From NCBI GenBank assembly GCA_023614405.1, contig CM042697.1:471988792-472052791 (forward strand): a stretch of DNA of 64,000 nucleotides, written 5' to 3'. This document shows positions 1 through 10,913 of the stretch, piece after piece. A program made the translations under genes and the position numbers. The notes below the pieces were generated by a model. That model was not told the DNA's origin. It did no database searches and saw only the letters and a list, made by a program, of their open reading frames with translations. How positions within the stretch are numbered: the stretch's first letter is position 1; each line of letters starts with the position of its first letter. Source of the DNA: Avena insularis. Lineage: Eukaryota > Streptophyta > Magnoliopsida > Poales > Poaceae.

Positions 1-1242
1 AGAGCCAATCACATCCCATGCAAAGGTTCATATTTATTCACGCATGTGCATGCAAGCATTTTATTTTTTTACATAGGAGTAACTACATAGATTAAATGCT
101 TTTGTGTCTAAATATTTTGGGATTGCATGGCTTACAAATTGTTTCCTTTAAACCAGGAAGGAGGGAGTAAGTTTGATCAAGATTATACACAAAAATATGA
201 ATATTTACAATACTGAAGCAATATCAATAGATTCACCATAACATATATTTTTTTAATGCGTTCATTCAATATTGTAGATGTAGATATTTTTTCTAAATAG
301 TTGGTCAATGTTAGGAAGATTTGACTTTTGACTAAATCTTATATTTTAGGATGAAGGGAATACATTTTAGCAGAAAACTAAATACTAATTACTTGTGTCA
401 TGTTTTAGCAGAACATCAGCCGTCAGAATATTCATTCTTTTGCTAAACAAGTTTCTTTGGAACAACAAAATTGCTTCAGCATACTATTGGTATGCAGTCC
501 AGTTCGCTTGTCGTTTTCTATTCTTGTAGGTAGGTTAGGTAGATTAGAATAGTGTGAAAGATAGTGTTTTTTTAGCAATCTCGGGAGGGGAGCACCCTAC
601 CTGAATTTCATTAAAGTGTTTATTATGACTGTGATCCCACTTCACCTATAAATTGGAATTGTGCCACTATGAATCGGACAATTGGAGCTACGTCATTAGC
701 CAACACGGTTTTGTTAGATTTGTGTCTCTAGACAGACATGACATTGGTAGCTATTATGTTGGGCTTGCTTGCCGTCTCTTTGACTCGTTTTCTTACATGT
801 GAGACCTTCCCTTTGCCACGTCAATAGAGATGAAACCAAATAGATGTGTTTCCTTCTGACATGTGGAACAAGCACACGACCCACCATTGGAGACAATTAG
901 ATTTGTATTCCTTCTAACGTGCGGGACCCAGTACTTAGCTCCGTCAGCAGCAGGAAAATAACGGTCAACAAAGTATATCCAGATAGCACCGACATCAGCG
1001 GGGAAATAACGGTCAACAAAGTCTATCCCTGAGATGTCGCAAGCCCCGACACGGTCGCCGAATGGCTACACAACCAATGCCGGCCACGTTCTAATCTTGG
1101 TACCATGATACGGTTCATCGTGCCCATCATTAGTACATGAACTTAGATTTATGAAAAACACAATTTAATCTCAAAAGTAAGAAAGAACAAAATCAATCAT
1201 AAGTAAGAACAAAATAAGTGGAGTCCAGTAAATAAAACTAGG
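1..1242. other. Intergenic DNA without a supported gene
   Basis: AT-rich sequence with no ORF that resembles a known protein. The only local structure noticed is an imperfect direct repeat of about 28 bp (953-980 and 1000-1028, sharing the core aataacggtcaacaaag). It lies in a stretch where short GC-richer motifs containing acatgtg/acgtgcg recur. Nothing else is supported. Confidence 0.6.
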
Positions 1243-1245
1243 AAG

Positions 1246-2094
1246 CACTACAGGACGCGCGCGCTACGCCGAGGGCAAAAATCCATCGGCGTAGGCAAAA
1301 ATACCCTCGGCGTATGGTACGCTGACGGCTGCCCTCGGTGTAGCCTCCTCGGCAATGGTATCCCTCGGCGAAGCACATACAGGTCGTCGGTGTATCAAAA
1401 TACCGTCGGCGTACTCTACACCGACGGCTTTGCCCTCGGTGTCACAAAACCGCCAGTTTGGTGGTTGCTTCACAAAACCGTCAGTTTTTTATGCTCGGAA
1501 AATGGCTTTTTGGTGCGATGAAAAGGAAAACTTCCTCCTGCAACATTGTTCGACATCCCATGATGCACATGTATGCACAATATGGGCATATTATCACAAA
1601 CTATACCTCGATTCTAGCCATAACATTGGTTATTTGACCCGAAAGCCAAGAAACCTCGAATGAGATAGGTCATTTTGTGAAGGTTTTTTCAGACATAATC
1701 AATATACCAAGTTTGATATTTTTCCTTGTAGCTATGTCACATAATATGACACCACACGAAGGTTTCACATTGTTTCGGTCGTTTTTGAATTTTGTATGCC
1801 CGTTTTAAAATATATATAATATTTTATGTTTCACTTAATTTTTATTTATAAATGTATAATATTTGAGTGTAGATAGATAGATCTTATTTTTCTGCAAATT
1901 TTGATATATTATTTGTTTTTTTTCGAATTAGAATGATTTAGTTATAATTTTTCGAAGTTTAATGAGGTAAAAGAAAAAAATAGCTACGCCGAGGACAATT
2001 CTACGCCGACGGCTGCTCGGCGGGGCCGATCTGAACGATGGCTATGCCGACGGCCCGACGTTTGGCCGTCGGTGTAGCTTCTTATTCTGTAGTA
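1246..2094. mobile_element. Non-autonomous CACTA (En/Spm-type) element
   Basis: The left end starts CACTACAGGA. The right end is its inverse, ending ctgtagta, with the last G of the expected CTGTAGTG mutated to A. Both ends are flanked by the 3-bp duplication AAG (1243-1245 and 2095-2097), the size CACTA elements make. Both subterminal regions carry many direct and inverted copies of a motif close to ctacgccgacggc (1263-1440 and 1983-2080). Such subterminal arrays are known binding sites for CACTA transposases. The 849-bp length and lack of a transposase ORF make it non-autonomous. The interior is AT-rich. Confidence 0.85.
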
Positions 2095-2237
2095 AAGCAT
2101 ATTACTCCGGATTTTGTTTCCTCCACGGCAGCGCCTTGCCTGTGTGCAATCATGCATGTCGCTGAATCTTCTCTGATAATTAATCTTTGAGATTCAAAAT
2201 TGAATCAAATCCACGTCTGCAGACCGTTGAAGAAAAT

Positions 2238-2486
2238 ATGCAAATCAACTCCACAATCTTTCAAAAAGTTTTTTTTTTTAGAAACATAGACGCTCACAAT
2301 GTGTACGTACACTCACACCTATAAACACACGCACGCACACTCTATCCCTATTAGCACCTTCGAGAGACTGAACCGGCGAGTTTTGAGATTGACAAAATTA
2401 CCACGGGAGCCTAGCTATAGACAGGAACATCGTCTCCCACTAAATAAATAAATATACAAATCAACTCCACAATCTTCCAAGAAGTT
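2238..2486 (-). mobile_element. SINE-like insert flanked by a 33-bp direct repeat
   Basis: A 182-bp insert (2271-2452) begins with a T-run on the + strand, which would be a poly(A) tail on the - strand. It contains an alternating cac/aca-rich body followed by a segment with agcacctt-cgagagactga. I recognise this body as a common dispersed grass repeat but cannot name the family surely. Flanking host copies at 2238-2270 and 2453-2486 match over about 33 bp with three differences (core caaatcaactccacaatctt). That is longer than a usual SINE target duplication. Confidence 0.5.
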
Positions 2487-2654
2487 CACTTTTGCAGTAA
2501 CCAAAGGAGACAAACTTAAGTTGCGACGGGGCAGTACCTATTTGATTGACGGCTCATTATAAACATAACTCCCAGCCCGTAGGTTCTGTTCAAAACCCTA
2601 CTCTCATGCTCTCGCCGGCGTCACAGCCAACACTGCTTTCTTCTGTCCGCCGCC

Positions 2655-3800
2655 ATGCCTACCCCTTTGGATCACTTTCTCCAGCGGGAGGAAGGACGCA
2701 TATCAACTCGGGTCAGGTATAGGTAGGGTTGCAAAGCGGCACCCAATCCGCCCCGCTTCATAGTCAAAATTGTTTAGTCTAGTTCTAATGTTTTTATCAA
2801 AATTAGACTAGTTTGAACTAGATTTTGCTTTCACGGGCTTATGTAGGTTGCCGCTTGCAACCCTAGGTACACGGAGAAGCACGAGCATCAATCATTGTGA
2901 CCTTCTTCTCCCTTCGTTATCGATCCCCTGATCTCTCTGTATGTGTTATGCAGGTCGTCCTCTACCCCTCACAGGTGCACGGCGGTCGAGCGACTCACCG
3001 ACGACCTCCTCGTGGAGATCCTCTTGTGTGTCCCTGCAAGGGCGCTCTGCCGCTTCAAGTGTATCTCCACGCATTGGCTCGTCCTCATCAACCATCTCGA
3101 CTACCGCAAAAGACTCCCCCAAACCCTGGTCGGTTTCTTCTACAGCGACAACATCACCAACGAATGGCTTCTGGAACCACCTTTCCTCTTCACCAGCGTC
3201 TCGGGGAGACGAAGCCGCCCTCCCATCGACACCTCTTTTGCCTTCCTGCCCAACCACCGGCGTATCAATCTATTGGACTGCTCTAACGGACTCCTCCTTT
3301 GCGGCTGGTATGATGATGTCTCCTCCTTTGCGGCTGGTACGATGTCTCCACCCGTGGCGATGGGTTCCTTTACGTAGTGTGCAATCTGGCCACAGAAAAG
3401 TGGGTGGTATTGCCGGATTCCGGCATTGCCACAAACAAGGTGGGCACCGTACGCTTGGGTTTTGACCCGGCCGTGTCGTCGCATTTCCATGTGTTTGAGT
3501 TGGTGGGGAAGCGGGAGGATCAATACTATGCTGACCTTGCTGGAGTGGCAGTGTATTCGTCGAAAAGCGGTGGATGGATTTATAAGGAGATACCATTTGA
3601 CAAATTTTCAGGATCATTAATCATCAGTCAGCAATTATCTTTCTGAATGGCTATCTGCATTTCCTCGTCCATGACCGTAAGTTCTCTGATCGTCTGGACA
3701 CCACGGGGAAACATGGATGAACTTTGGTGTCCCTGTGAGTCATTTTGAAGGTTTAATTCAACGGTCACAGGGCTGCATACATTATGCCATTTCCGAGACC
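2655..3800 (+). pseudogene. F-box gene copy 1, broken
   Basis: Paralogue of the F-box genes at 4600 and 9612. Exon 1 (2655-2716, 62 nt) ends in AG|GT as in the other copies. Exon 2 starts at 2954 after ATGCAG and encodes an F-box (VERLTDDLLVEIL near its start) followed by the shared LPQTLVGFFYSDN region. The frame is lost near 3300-3370, where ctcctttgcggctggta is tandemly duplicated (net +26 nt) and a TAG follows. A 1-nt deletion near 3603 and a 13-nt deletion near 3695 break it further. Homology to copy 3 stops near 3800, where an unrelated RNase H-like sequence begins. Intact relatives would act as substrate adaptors of SCF ubiquitin ligases. This copy cannot make a normal protein. Confidence 0.85.
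2724..2865. mobile_element. hAT-type MITE in intron 1 of F-box copy 1
   Basis: A 142-bp foldback with termini tagggttgcaaagcgg and ccgcttgcaaccct, typical of short hAT derivatives. The flanking 8-bp sequences ggtatagg (2716-2723) and ggtacacg (2866-2873) are a diverged target duplication. It explains why this intron is 237 nt while copy 3 has 80 nt. The insertion lies at the 5' splice site: the left duplicate starts with the last exon base and contains the donor GT. Confidence 0.8.
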
Positions 3801-4241
3801 CTGAAGTTTCGGAATTTGACAACTATATCAGAGCTTCAGCTATGTTTGGGTGTGGACGTTGGACTTCCTGGACCGGTGCAAGGATATGGAGGCGACCACG
3901 ATGCTTGTGACTTTGTGGCACATCTGGGATGCACGAAGCAAGGCGATCAGATGGTGCACCCTAGAGTGGTGTCCGACAAGGTATTAGCGTACATTCAGAT
4001 GCTCGCTACGCATCTCTACAAACCGTCTATCAGTCATAGGTGTGAGACCAGTTCGTCAGTGCTCAGATGGTCTCCACTGTCGATTGAAACGGTCCTAGTT
4101 AATGTGGATGCGGCGATCTGCTCTAAATCTCGTCGAATGTGTGTGGGTGTTGTGATCCGAGACCACAATGGACAATGCCATCCACGTCATGAAAAAATAT
4201 CTCTTGCTTATCCTCCAAGCATGTATGTCCTTCGTAAATAG
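3717..4241 (+). pseudogene. F-box 3' remnant fused to RVT_3/RNase H-like fragment
   Basis: A continuous 174-codon frame joins two unrelated pieces. Its first 28 or so residues (MNFGVPVSHFEGLIQRSQG...) are the F-box-associated region shared with copy 3. From about 3800 the sequence is foreign and ends in VLVNVDAAICS...GVVIRDHNGQC, the start of the plant RNase H-like RVT_3 domain found in non-LTR retrotransposons. Upstream parts of that fragment match such proteins better in another frame, so it is decayed. The likely origin is LINE-derived DNA joined to the F-box pseudogene. Expression is unknown. Confidence 0.65.
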
Positions 4242-4599
4242 GTGTCAAAATATCACACGCTATAAAAAGGACTATAAATGAAGAGTAATCATGCTCTGGT
4301 AGATAACCTCCAAGTAAGAAGAACTATTTATATTTTTTGTTACATATAGAAAAATACTATTTATAACAAAAGCGAATAATTTTATAACAAAAACGGGTAG
4401 TTTTATAACAAAAACGGGATCTAGGTCTGTTTATAATAGTAAGTTTGTGACGAGGTTCAGCGTTCAGCCCAATATACCCATCTAATGGGCGGCCCATTCT
4501 CTGACGCAGAAACAGAAAAAAAACTCCCAATTCCCAAACCCGTAGGTTTCATTCACTCCCCTTCCCGGTGCTCGCTCGACGGCGCCGCCGTCCGCCGCC
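4242..4599. promoter_or_regulatory. Probable promoter region of F-box copy 2
   Basis: This separates the pseudogene chimera from the ATG at 4600. It holds three near-repeats of ttataacaaaaacggg-like sequence (4358-4420) and AT-rich DNA before a GC-rich leader. No TATA box could be assigned with confidence. Confidence 0.3.
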
Positions 4600-5911
4600 A
4601 TGTCCATCCCCGCGGAGGGCTCTTCCCCGTCGGAGGAAGGCCCTACTTTAACTAGATTCAGGTGCGCGGAGCAGAACCAGCGGCATCAATCTTGGCGACC
4701 CTTCTTCACCTCTCCCCTGACCTGTCCCCCATCTCTGTTTCTGCAGGTCGTCCTCTACTCCTCCCAGCGGCACGGCCGTTGACGGAATCACCGACGAACT
4801 CCTCGTGGAGATCCTCTCGCGCGTCCCCGCCAAAACGCTCTGCCGCTCCAAGTGCGTCTCCAACCACTGGCTGAGCCTCATCGACCACCCCGACCACCGC
4901 AAAAAGCTCCCACAAACCCCCGCCGGATTCTTCCACGGCAGCACCACCACCGAAGAGTGGCTTCTGGAATCACCCATCCACTTCACCAATTTCCCAGGGA
5001 GACGCTGCCCTCCGATCGACACCTCTTGCACCTTCCTGCCCAACAACAGGCGTGTCGATATATTGGACAGCTGCAACGGCCTCCTCCTCTGCCGCTGGTA
5101 CGACATCTCCTCTCAGTGTGACGACGAGTTCCGTTATGTCGTGTGCAATCCTGCCACGGAGAAGTGGATCATATTGCCGGACTCCGGCAAGGCCACTAGC
5201 GAGGTGGGCGCCATACGCTTGGGCTTTGACCCGGCCGTGTCGTCGCATTTCCATGTGTTTGAGTTGGTAATGGACCAGGTGTATTACTGGGACCCCGACA
5301 TTGTTGGAGTGGCAGTGTATTCTTCCGAAACAGGACGATGGGTTTATAACGAGAAGAGATGGAATGCACGTGTCAGGCTCATTAACCATCAGTTAGCATC
5401 TGTCTTTCTTAATGGCTACCTGCATTTTCAAGCCGATCGCGGTGAGTTACCATCCCCTTGTGTAGCTGTGGTGGACACGGAGTTGGAAACATGGATGGAC
5501 TTCGGTGTCCCTGATGGCGGTCTGATTGATGGTTTTATTCAACGGTCTCAGGACCGTTTGCATTATGCCAATTTTCAAAGATATGAAGATGGTGCTGTCA
5601 CTCGGCTAGTAGTTTATGTCCTTGAAAACTATGAAAGAGAAGAATGGATACTGAAGCATAGTGTTGGGACTTCGTGCTTATTTGGAGGGATAGAGTATTG
5701 TCTAATTGGAGGGATAGGTTATTACATGGATGGGGGTTATAATTGGGTTACAATTGATCCAGAATGCAACTTGATATTCTTCACAATTGGGTGGGAGAAC
5801 AAATTCATGTGCTATAATATGGATCGTCGGCAAGTCAAAATGATCTCGAAACTTGTAGATGCCAAGCTGCCATATATGACGTATGTGCCGTCGTATGCAA
5901 AGTTGCAGTGA
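4600..5911 (+). CDS. F-box protein, intact (copy 2)
   Basis: Two exons, 4600-4661 and 4747-5911. The intron has a GT donor at 4662 and ends in TTTCTGCAG. Joined length is 1227 nt, in frame, giving 408 aa. The F-box spans about residues 35-75 (ITDELLVEILSRVPAKTLC then SNHW and LIDHPDHRKKLP). The rest is an F-box-associated C-terminal domain with grass-typical blocks such as VVCNPATEKWIILPDSG, RLGFDPAVSSHFHVFEL and the terminal MDRRQVKMISKL. Proteins of this family recruit unknown targets to SCF E3 ligases. The start was chosen because all three paralogues share this 62-nt first exon and splice junction. No defect was seen. The substrate cannot be inferred. Confidence 0.88.
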
Positions 5912-6221
5912 TTGCAGAATTGACATCAATCTGCAACTGCTGGTGCCTCTACAAGAAGTGGATCTTTGGTATAAATCAATTCTTCATGCTATGCAACGGT
6001 GAGCTTGGTATGTCTGCTTGAACTGGGCTCTTGGTTTCTCTGACTGATATATGCATATGCTTTTATGTTTGGAGCAATGGTGGTTGTTCATTATGGGGGC
6101 AACTTAGATAGTATAATTTGTACCAACTTTCTGTAGTCTGTATTGGTGTCTGCATACCAATTGTTCTAGTACTTCTGTGTGTGTGTGTCTGCATCTCGTA
6201 GTGTTTGTGCAAAGGTACTAT
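5912..6221. other. 3' flank of F-box copy 2
   Basis: The first part resembles the 3' flank of copy 3 (both contain gcttggtatgtctgcttgaa), so the paralogy extends past the stop codon. A short tgtg run is present near 6176-6188. No other feature was seen. Confidence 0.5.
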
Positions 6222-6440
6222 GGCCCCCTTCTTTTCAGCTTCTTGGCCAGCTTCTCCCAGAAGCTACCATCGACCAGCTTCTTCCAGAATCTCATTTTCA
6301 AAATTCGTTCAAACTTCTTAACTAGTAGTTTCAATATCAATTTAAAAGTATAAACGATTTTGGCATATGAGATTCTAGGAGAAGCTGGTCGAGGGTAGCT
6401 TCTGGGAGAAGCTGGCCAAGAATCTAAAAAGAAGGGGGCC
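6222..6440. mobile_element. Foldback MITE, 219 bp, 3-bp duplication TAT
   Basis: Long inverted arms of about 85 bp start ggcccccttctttt and end aaaagaagggggcc. Both arms contain gaagctgg/ccagcttc motifs. Flanking TAT at 6219-6221 and 6441-6443 is a 3-bp duplication, compatible with a PIF/Harbinger (Tourist-like) MITE. The superfamily is inferred from duplication size only. Confidence 0.7.
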
Positions 6441-7083
6441 TATATGATCATTTTGTAAAATATAAGATAAATGATAACCATGCGGCCTAACTTATGTCTT
6501 TTATTTGCAGCTCTGGAAAGTATGAACATCTTATTGGCAGTGATTTAGGAAGGATCACTTGTGTGCTAATGATATGATGTGTATAGTTCAGCTAATAATA
6601 TAAATATGTGAAATTATTTATCTTTACTTCTGATGGTTTGGAAAAAAAATTCAATGTGCTACTATGTGATGGCGAAACACTTTGGATGAATAATATATGT
6701 CACCTCCTCTGATGCTAACTACTACTTGTTAGCAGAACATTAACAAGCTGTGCTTGGTTCTTAATGTTCATTACCGTGTCAGCAATTTTTGTTTTCAGAA
6801 GACCATGAGCATGTCATCTTTGCTTGTGTGTCTTGTTCAGGTAGGTATCTTAGGTGATTTTTAGGTAAATAAGCAATGCCTCACTTTCATTTTAGTCTTG
6901 CATCTAGTTATACTGTAACATGGCAGCATTACAGCGTCATATCTGAATTTCGATTCTTGACGTCCTATAACACTGAAACAACAAGTCGGAGGGCTACGTT
7001 CTCAGCTTCAAGCTTCCAGGGCTAACTGAAACTACCATTTGTCCTACTGTACCCTTGTTGTTCGCTCGCCTCTAGTTACCGAG

Positions 7084-7286
7084 TAGGGATGCAGAAGTGG
7101 GACAATTGGGACAAGTGGGATACCCCTTTTAGACTACTAGACTAACTCTAATTTAGGTGAGATAAGTGGGATAAGCGAGATATGTCAAATCTAGTTTATC
7201 GCAATTGGCCTACTTAGTTTTGAGTTAGTCTAGTAGTCTAAAAGTGGTATACCACTTGTCCCAATTGTCCCACTTTTGTATCCCTA
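7084..7286. mobile_element. hAT-type MITE, 203 bp, 8-bp TSD
   Basis: The termini are tagggatgcagaagtggg and cccacttttgtatcccta. The exact 8-bp duplication ttaccgag lies at 7076-7083 and 7287-7294. The arms extend about 80 bp inward with few mismatches. TIR sequence and TSD size are those of hAT elements. There is no coding capacity. Confidence 0.9.
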
Positions 7287-7506
7287 TTACCGAGGACAGT
7301 ACTAGTGTTTTTTGTTTTTAAGACGACGACACTACTGTCCAGGAAAGAGATCAATTTTTTTTACAAGGAAAACTATAGCTTTATTACAGAAAACTGTTTG
7401 GCAACTCGCCCATTACAGGAACAGCTATGTTTGCCGGGACATCAGATTCCCACACTTTCATCATACTGGATGTGCACAGACCACCTACTTTGGCTAGTTC
7501 ATGAGC

Positions 7507-8548
7507 TGAAAAAAGACCCGTGCTCCTCTCGCCCCCCTCGAGGGCGACGGGGGCACCGCCCACTCTCCCTGGCGACCAGCCCCCCCCCCCTCCCCACCTC
7601 CTCCTTCCCTCTCGGCGGCGGGGGCGGCTCAGGCGCAGGCTCTAGGCGAGCTCGGCTCGAGATCTAGCGGCGGCCATAGCGCTACCGGCGAAGCGGGCGA
7701 GGCTGCTTTCAGGCTTGAGGGACCGATGGCGGGCGGCGATCGCTGGTTGTGGCAGGTGAGCGATCGCTGGTTGCAGCAGTGGCAGATGGAGGGGCCGATC
7801 CGACCGCCGGCTGGTCATTCGGTCTGGGCATGTTCCAGCCCTATCTGTTACCGGTGCAGTGTTCGGACGGCTCTCACCACGGGTGATAGAGGGAAGTTCC
7901 CCTCTCCCAAGCCGCATGTTCCTCGATGCCTTCTCGTCCGTGAGCCCTACCCGGTCTTCTCGTCGGCGGCGCTATGTGGCGTTGATCGGAGCTTTGGCTA
8001 GCTCAGGATGCGGATGGCGGCGGCCCGGAAGGTGGATCTGCTGGGCCCCTCGGTCATGTGGATGGCGAGGAGAGGGCGATGGGAGGCTTTGGTGTTGGCG
8101 GCGCTTTGGCTTCGACAACTCCTAGATCGTGTATCAGTAGCCTATCTTGGAGACAACGAGCGTGGCGGACGGCAGAGAGCGATTTGAAGGTTTTTCTGGG
8201 TGAAAGCTCTGTGCCTCGGCACCATCGGCGGCGATGCATGCGGGTATCATTACCTTCTTAGGGGCGTCGATGCGGCTACCTTCCGCGCGACAGGGCTCCG
8301 AGTGAAAACCCTTGACCTTTGGTCTCGGCGGCAGCGGCGCGGTGTGTCGTGACCCTCTTGGGGGCGTCGTCGTGGAGCCCCGGGTCACCCCGACATCGGC
8401 TCGTTGTCCTCAGTGGCAAGTTTAGGCTCCCGTGTTTTTCTTGTTTATTTTGATTTGCCTTGTAAAGGGGGTCTCCCCTCCACCTTGTATCTGTTCGGCC
8501 GATGTGGCTTTATTTATAAAGCGGGGCGAAAGCCTAGTTCGAGAGGGG
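7507..8548 (+). mobile_element. Retroposon-like insert with 15-bp target duplication
   Basis: The sequence ggctagttcatgagc occurs at 7492-7506 and again, identically, at 8549-8563, bracketing 1042 bp of GC-rich DNA. The right part ends with a motif ...tttatttataaagcggggcgaaagcc that I associate with 3' ends of grass non-LTR elements. No open frame resembling LINE ORF1 or ORF2 is present, and there is no clear poly(A) tail. It is best read as a short non-autonomous LINE derivative or other retroposed transcript. The duplication is seen directly; the class is inferred. Confidence 0.6.
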
Positions 8549-8563
8549 GGCTAGTTCATGAGC

Positions 8564-9039
8564 CACGCCATTCATAACTCAATCATCATGGAAGCATCGC
8601 CTGTTAGTTAATTATTAGGTAAACATTAGCTAGGGGAGCATACATTCTTGTGGCCTGTTAACCCTTGGCCAAACGGTCAGTTAACGTCTGAGTTAGTCAC
8701 CTTTTCCTCTATGGCATTCCACACTTAAGTGGTAGCAATATTATCCATGGATCTGATATTTTCTGCTGCTCTAATATTTTTCTTTAATAAAGTTAAATGA
8801 ATTGAACGCCACAATCTTCCAAGAAGTTTTACCGAAACCGACAAGCGGACAGGAGCTATAACTGCTTGACAACCGATAAATGTCCTCTTTGTTTGTGACT
8901 GTTCAGGTAGGTAGCTTCGGAGAGTATGAAATAAGAAATTTTAGGAATGTCTGTTTGTCTGTTGGTATAGTGTTGAGAGAGGCAGCTTACAAGATTTTGG
9001 AATAAGCAAACACTTTCCATTGTAGTCTACTAGTATCTA
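8564..9039. other. Intergenic DNA without a supported gene
   Basis: AT-rich. It contains a short match (8810-8830, ccacaatcttccaagaagtt) to the sequence duplicated around the insert at 2238-2486, consistent with an old segmental duplication of the F-box upstream regions. No gene was seen. Confidence 0.5.
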
Positions 9040-9197
9040 CTCCCTCCGTTTAAAAATATAAGATGTTTTAGATTTGTGAAGGAGATGTATTTAGACATGT
9101 TTTAGTGTATAGGTTCAAATGAATCTATACACTAAAATATGTCTAGATACGTCTTATTCACAAATCTAAAACATCTTATATTTCCAAACGGAGGGAG
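9040..9197. mobile_element. Stowaway MITE
   Basis: The termini are ctccctccgtttaaaaatat and the inverse ending aaacggagggag, flanked by TA (9038-9039 and 9198-9199). The arms run almost to the centre. This is a typical grass Tc1/mariner Stowaway. Confidence 0.93.
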
Positions 9198-9611
9198 TAG
9201 TTACACTAGGATGCCTGTAATGCTGCACATAGACACTCCAATCCAATTCAGCATTATTTCTGAAGTTCAGCTTTTGATCTCCTATTAACACCGAAACAAC
9301 ACCTGCAGGCTGCAGCAGCGCCTTGTTTTCGTGCAAGCATGTTGTCGATATTTGCTGCTATTATCCTATAGTTAACCATTGAGATTCACAATTAACCAAA
9401 TCAACGAGTGGGTCGTTATTAAAGAAAGAAAAGAAAACAAATCGTGGGTCCTGATGTGACACGGTTTAGCCCAATACCTATTTAGGTGACAGCCCCTTTC
9501 TGGCAACGTAGAAAAACAGAACTCCCAGTCCCGTACGAGTTCAACAAAACCCTCCTCCCAAACTTTCGCCGGCGCCGCCACGGCTTTCTTCAGCCGGCCG
9601 CCGCCCCCGGC

Positions 9612-10913
9612 ATGCCAACCCCCGCAGACCACTCTCCCCAGTGGGAGGAAGGTGGCAGAACAACTCGGGCCAGGTACATGGACCAGAATGAGTATCAATC
9701 TTCGTGACCTTCCTCTCCCTTCTTCACCGATCTCCTCCATCTTTGTTATGCAGGCCGTCCTCTACTCCTCCCAGCGGCATGGCGGTCGAGCGACTCACCG
9801 ATGACCTTCTCGTGGAGATCCTCTCGCGCGTCCCTGCAAGGTCGCTCTGCCGCTTCAAGTGTGTCTCCACACATTGGCTCGTCCTCATCAACCACCCCGA
9901 CTACCACAAAAGACTGCCCCAAACCCTGGCCGGTTTCTTCTACAGCGACAACATCACCAACGAGTGGCTTCTGGAACCACCTTTCCTCTTCACCAGTGTC
10001 TCGGGGAGACGAAGCCGCCCTCGGCCCTCCCATCGACACCTCTTTCGCCTTCCTGCCCAACCACCGACGTATCAATCTATTGGACTGCTCTAACGGACTC
10101 CTCCTTTGCGGCTGGTATGATGATGTCTCCGCCCATGGCGACGAGTTCCTTTACTTAGTGTGCAATCCGGCCACAGAGAAGTGGGTGGTATTGCCGGATT
10201 CCGGCATTGCCACAAACAAGGTGGGTACCGTACGCTTGGGTTTTGACCCGGCTGTGTCGTCGCATTTCCATGTGTTTGAGCTGGTGGGGAAGCGGGAGGA
10301 TCAATACTATGCTGACCTTGCTGGAGTGGCGGTGTATTCGTCGGAAAGCGGCGGATGGGTTTATAAGGAGATACCATTTGACGAAATTTTCAGGCTCATT
10401 AATCATCAGTCAGCAATTATCTTTCTGAATGGCTATCTGCTTTTCCTCGTCCATGACCGTAAGTTCTCAGATCGTCTATCCGTGGTGGACACCACGGGGG
10501 AAACATGGATGAACTTTGGTGTCCCTGCGAGTCATTTTGAAGGTTTAATTCAACGGTCACAGGGCCGCCTGCATTATGCCATTTCTGAGACAAATGAAAA
10601 TCGTGTTGGACGTCGATTGGTAGTTTATGTTCTGGATGGCTATGACAGTAAAGAGTGGATACCCAAGCATAGTGTTCAAACTTCATGTGTATTCCAAGGG
10701 AGAGACGTTTGGTTCAACGGGGATTTTGAGTGGGTTGCGATTCATCCGGAATACAACTTGATATTCTTCACTGTGGGGCGGTGGGACAGCGCATTCATGT
10801 GCTATGATATGGATCGTCGACAAGTCAAATTGGTCTCCAAGCTTGAAGAAGGCCAGCCACCATATCTGCCATATGTGCCGTTGTATGCAGAGTTAGAATC
10901 ATTGCATGTTTGA
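9612..10913 (+). pseudogene. F-box gene copy 3, frameshifted by a 7-nt insertion
   Basis: Exons are 9612-9673 and 9754-10913, with a GT donor and ATGCAG acceptor as in the other copies. The first frame encodes the F-box (MAVERLTDDLLVEILSRVPA) and runs to 10093. The remaining F-box-associated domain lies in the next frame up to the stop at 10911. The shift comes from 7 extra nt near 10020-10030 (ccctcggccctccc against ccctccc in copy 1). Removing them would give a 404-aa protein with no other defect, so inactivation looks recent. A wild-type allele may exist elsewhere in the species, and an assembly error is possible. Confidence 0.85.

Noticed and set aside
2897..3523. Frames in other phases and on the minus strand over the F-box gene.
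   Set aside because: They are shadows of the F-box coding sequence; the real frame is shown by paralogue agreement and splice sites.
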